Part shown: positions 6,984-8,974 of the stretch, piece by piece
Layout: every line of letters begins with the position of its first letter
Position numbering within the stretch: position 1 is the stretch's first letter
Source: JABMMZ01 sp044368575
GTDB lineage: Bacteria > Bacteroidota > Bacteroidia > NS11-12g > UBA955
NCBI GenBank assembly: GCA_044368575.1
Contig: JBIPPH010000054.1
Coordinates: 1 to 8,974, forward strand
Reading direction: 5' to 3'
DNA length: 8,974 bases
Program-made: the position numbers and the translations under genes
Notes under the pieces: generated by a model
The model's input: only the letters and a program-made list of their open reading frames with translations
Databases searched by the model: none
What the model was told of the DNA's origin: nothing

Positions 6984-8084
6984 TTATTTTAAAATTGATC
7001 CGTCTTTACAAATAAGGGTACCTTTAGTGATCTCTTCTTCCATTTCCCATTTGAAACCATCTTTAGTGGCCAAGTGGGTTAAGAAGGCTAATATGTTTTT
7101 AGAGTAGCTTTCGCTGGCGTTCTGAGCCAATTGTGAAGGCAAGTTTAATTCACCTACAATTTTAACCCCATGCTTAACTACGATTTTGCCCGCTTCAGAC
7201 AATTCGCAGTTACCACCTTGCTCAACCGCCATATCAATGATCACTGAACCCAATTTCATTGATTTAACCATGTCTTCAGTAATCAATACAGGCGCTTTTT
7301 TACCTGGAATTAATGCGGTAGTAATGGCAATATCAGCAGCAGCTAAATGTTTGCTTAAGATTTCTCTTTGTTTTTTAAGGGTGTCTTCACTGGTTTCTTT
7401 AACATAACCACCTTCGATTTTGACTTCTCCCGTATCGAAATTAATGAACTTACCACCTAAAGATTCAACTTGCTCTTTGGTTTCAGGTCTGATGTCTGTG
7501 ACTTCAACTACAGCACCCAAACGTTTGGCTGTTCCAATGGCTTGTAAACCAGCAACGCCTGCGCCAAAAATCAACACCTTAGAAGGGGTAATGGTACCAG
7601 CGGCAGTCATTAACATCGGGAATATTCTCGCAGAGTGATGCGCGCCTAATATTACGGCTTTGTAGCCGGCTAAGTTGGCTTGAGAACTTAAAGCGTCCAT
7701 GCTTTGAGCTCTTGAAATTCTTGGAATGGCATCCATAGAGAATACCGTTAATGATTTTTGATTAAGGGCCTTAACCAGTTCTGGTTGGCTTAGATGGTAA
7801 ACAAAAGAAATCAAAGTTGAACCAGATTTCATTTGAGCAATCTCAGCCTCATTAGGGGCATTCACCTTCACCAGCACATCAGCTGTTTGATAGACATTGC
7901 CTGCGTCAGTAGCAATTTTTGCACCTGCTTGGCTGTAGGCCTCATCAGAGAAATTAGAAGCAATACCAGCGCCGGTTTCAACCAAACACTCAAAGCCTTG
8001 CTTCACAAGGTTTTTAATCACATCAGGACTCAAAGCGACTCTATTTTCGGCAGCTTTGGTCTCTTTTACTGTTCCGATTATCAT
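6984..8084 (-). CDS. pntAA: NAD(P)+ transhydrogenase, soluble NAD(H)-binding alpha-1 subunit
   Basis: Domain I of the transhydrogenase, a cytoplasmic subunit that binds NAD(H) and passes hydride to the NADP(H) site on PntB. It has the AlaDh/PNT fold: an N-terminal lobe starting MIIGTVKETKAAENRVALSP, then a Rossmann domain with GAGVAG (174-179) and the ribose-binding Asp197 in VTDIRP. The conserved stretch PRISRAQSMDALSSQANLAG (121-140) supplies Arg122, Gln127, Asp130 and Ser133, whose spacing matches R. rubrum Arg127/Gln132/Asp135/Ser138. At 366 residues it stops before the membrane part found in the fused 510-residue E. coli PntA, so the alpha chain is split. It is first in a pntAA-pntAB-pntB operon and is divergent from the homologous ald gene. 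The start is chosen from the alignable MIIG N terminus; a predicted -7 element lies only 7 bases upstream of it. Confidence 0.96.
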   Translation of the reverse strand: MIIGTVKETKAAENRVALSPDVIKNLVKQGFECLVETGAGIASNFSDEAYSQAGAKIATDAGNVYQTADVLVKVNAPNEAEIAQMKSGSTLISFVYHLSQPELVKALNQKSLTVFSMDAIPRISRAQSMDALSSQANLAGYKAVILGAHHSARIFPMLMTAAGTITPSKVLIFGAGVAGLQAIGTAKRLGAVVEVTDIRPETKEQVESLGGKFINFDTGEVKIEGGYVKETSEDTLKKQREILSKHLAAADIAITTALIPGKKAPVLITEDMVKSMKLGSVIIDMAVEQGGNCELSEAGKIVVKHGVKIVGELNLPSQLAQNASESYSKNILAFLTHLATKDGFKWEMEEEITKGTLICKDGSILK

Positions 8085-8091
8085 TTGACGG

Positions 8092-8099
8092 CAAATCTA
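8092..8099 (-). promoter_or_regulatory. Predicted -7 element of the pntAA promoter
   Basis: Read on the - strand this is TAGATTTG, an exact match to the Bacteroidota -7 consensus TAnnTTTG. A start of transcription a few bases downstream would fall only about 2-4 bases before the pntAA ATG at 8084. No good TTTG-type -33 element is visible at the usual spacing. Confidence 0.45.
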
Positions 8100-8133
8100 G
8101 GGTATTTTTTTCTATTTCGCATAGCTTTAAAAC

Positions 8134-8157
8134 ATTGATAATATTGATATGCATCAA
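8134..8157. promoter_or_regulatory. Possible operator: ATTGATA direct repeat plus inverted ATCAA
   Basis: ATTGATA occurs at 8134-8140 and again at 8143-8149, nine bases apart (close to one helical turn). The second copy also forms an inverted repeat with ATCAA (8153-8157), as TTGAT-N4-ATCAA. The cluster lies between the two predicted promoters of pntAA and ald, where a regulator acting on both would bind. No regulator gene is in the window, and AT-rich DNA makes chance repeats likely. Confidence 0.3.
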
Positions 8158-8208
8158 GTCCTTCAAATTGGCTTTTGAAACTATTTTTTTAATCATGGGA
8201 TTATTGGT

Positions 8209-8216
8209 TATTTTTG
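8209..8216 (+). promoter_or_regulatory. Predicted -7 element of the ald promoter
   Basis: TATTTTTG is an exact match to TAnnTTTG and lies 21 bases before the ald ATG, giving a predicted leader of roughly 15-20 bases. The -33 region is only a T-run (8184-8190), so the upstream half is weak. The A-rich TTTAAAAATAATATT just before the start, with no Shine-Dalgarno sequence, is typical of Bacteroidota initiation regions. Confidence 0.5.
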
Positions 8217-8237
8217 CGGCACTTTAAAAATAATATT

Positions 8238-8974
8238 ATGATTATTGGCGTTCCAAAAGAAATTAAAAACAACGAAAACCGCGTAGCAGTTACCCCTGCT
8301 GGTGTGAGTGAATTTGTAAAACATGGCCACACAGTTTATGTACAAGCTACAGCTGGAGAGGGCAGTGGTTTTTCAAATGAAGAGTATGTTGAAGCAGGTG
8401 CCACTTTATTGCCTAGCATTGAAGAAGTGTACGCCATTGCAGACATGATCGTTAAGGTTAAAGAACCAATTGAAAGCGAATACAAACTGATCAAGAAAGA
8501 CCAATTGTTATTTACTTATTTCCACTTTGCAAGCCATCAACCATTAACCAATGCGATGATTGAAAGCGGCGCCGTATGTTTGGCATACGAAACCGTTGAA
8601 AAGGCTGATCGTTCATTGCCTTTATTGGTGCCAATGAGTGAAGTTGCCGGTAGAATGAGTGTGCAAGAAGGGGCTAAATATTTAGAAAAACCTATGGGTG
8701 GTAGAGGTGTTTTATTGGGTGGTGTACCGGGTGTTAAACCAGCTAATGTTGTGGTTTTGGGCGGTGGTATAGTGGGTACTCAAGCGGCTAAAATGGCTGC
8801 AGGTTTAGGTGCTCAAGTAACCATCATGGATATTTCTATTCCGCGTCTGCGTCAACTTGACGACATTATGCCAGCAAACGTACAAACGATGTACAGCAAT
8901 ACTTACAACATTAAAGAGGCCATTAAACAAGCTGATTTAGTGATTGGTGGTGTATTGATTCCTGGTGCAAAAGC
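8238..8974 (+). CDS. ald: Alanine dehydrogenase, 5' part (3' end outside window)
   Basis: First 245 codons of an NAD-dependent L-alanine dehydrogenase (EC 1.4.1.1), which interconverts L-alanine and pyruvate plus ammonia with NAD(H). The full family is about 370 residues, so roughly a third is missing at the window edge. The start ATG gives MIIGVPKEIKNNENRVAVTP. Active-site positions agree residue for residue with the M. tuberculosis enzyme: Arg15, Lys75 (in VKVKEP), His96 (in YFHFASH), Glu118 and Ser134. The Rossmann motif GGGIVG is at 175-180, followed by the ribose-binding Asp198 in IMDIS. The stretch ASHQPL and the VPMSEVAGRMSVQEGA block (131-146) separate it from PntAA, which has the RAQSMD block instead. 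It is divergent from pntAA across a 153-base gap. The frame is intact to the last base. It likely serves alanine catabolism or nitrogen/NADH balance. Confidence 0.95.
   Translation, partial: MIIGVPKEIKNNENRVAVTPAGVSEFVKHGHTVYVQATAGEGSGFSNEEYVEAGATLLPSIEEVYAIADMIVKVKEPIESEYKLIKKDQLLFTYFHFASHQPLTNAMIESGAVCLAYETVEKADRSLPLLVPMSEVAGRMSVQEGAKYLEKPMGGRGVLLGGVPGVKPANVVVLGGGIVGTQAAKMAAGLGAQVTIMDISIPRLRQLDDIMPANVQTMYSNTYNIKEAIKQADLVIGGVLIPGAK

Noticed and set aside
7833..8138. 101-codon open frame on the + strand over the pntAA start and into the promoter gap
   Set aside because: It is mostly antisense to the conserved N-terminal lobe of PntAA, shows no domain, and its stop falls within the shared control region.
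1..8974. Mobile element, phage, CRISPR or defence system
   Set aside because: All long frames are accounted for by housekeeping families; no transposase, integrase, terminal inverted repeats, spaced direct repeats or toxin-antitoxin pair was seen.

Overview
The window looks like a chromosomal housekeeping segment from a member of the Bacteroidota; the order cannot be resolved from this sequence alone. The reasons are AT-rich coding sequence, start codons without clear Shine-Dalgarno sequences, two matches to the Bacteroidota -7 promoter consensus TAnnTTTG in the one true intergenic gap, and protein styles common in that phylum (a short GMEHQ-type M1 peptidase and a mid-length S41 peptidase with a C-terminal helical extension). 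Codon usage appears even throughout. I see no insertion sequence, integrase, CRISPR array, tRNA, rRNA or other mark of an accessory island.

Left half, + strand (1-5275): four tightly packed genes with gaps of 6-9 bases, so probably one transcript. They are the 3' part of yicC (an endoribonuclease-family protein cut by the window edge), a membrane-anchored S41/CTP-family PDZ protease, a membrane-anchored metallophosphoesterase of the YkuE/YaeI type, and a secreted M1-family zinc metallopeptidase. The last three are all predicted to work on the outer face of the inner membrane or in the periplasm, so the run is mostly an envelope-processing group.

Right half, - strand (8084-5270): a complete three-subunit proton-translocating NAD(P)+ transhydrogenase operon, pntAA-pntAB-pntB. 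The alpha chain is split into a soluble NAD(H)-binding subunit and a small membrane subunit, as in Rhodospirillum rubrum and Thermus. pntAB and pntB overlap by one base (TAATG). The pntB stop and the M1 peptidase stop face each other inside a single TTATAA palindrome.

Far right, + strand (8238 to the window end): the first 245 codons of alanine dehydrogenase (ald), running off the edge. ald and pntAA are homologous (both belong to the AlaDh/PNT fold family) and are transcribed divergently from a shared 153-base gap. That gap holds a good -7 element for each direction and a small cluster of TTGAT/ATCAA repeats that could be an operator. Functionally the pair may link alanine oxidation (NADH production) to NADPH supply.

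I do not see a clearly new biological system here. The points most worth a second look are the divergent homologous pntAA/ald pair, the placement of the membrane histidine in the transhydrogenase (in PntAB rather than PntB), the metallophosphoesterase with an internal Tat-like motif after three membrane spans, the almost leaderless predicted pntAA transcript, and the interlocked convergent gene ends.
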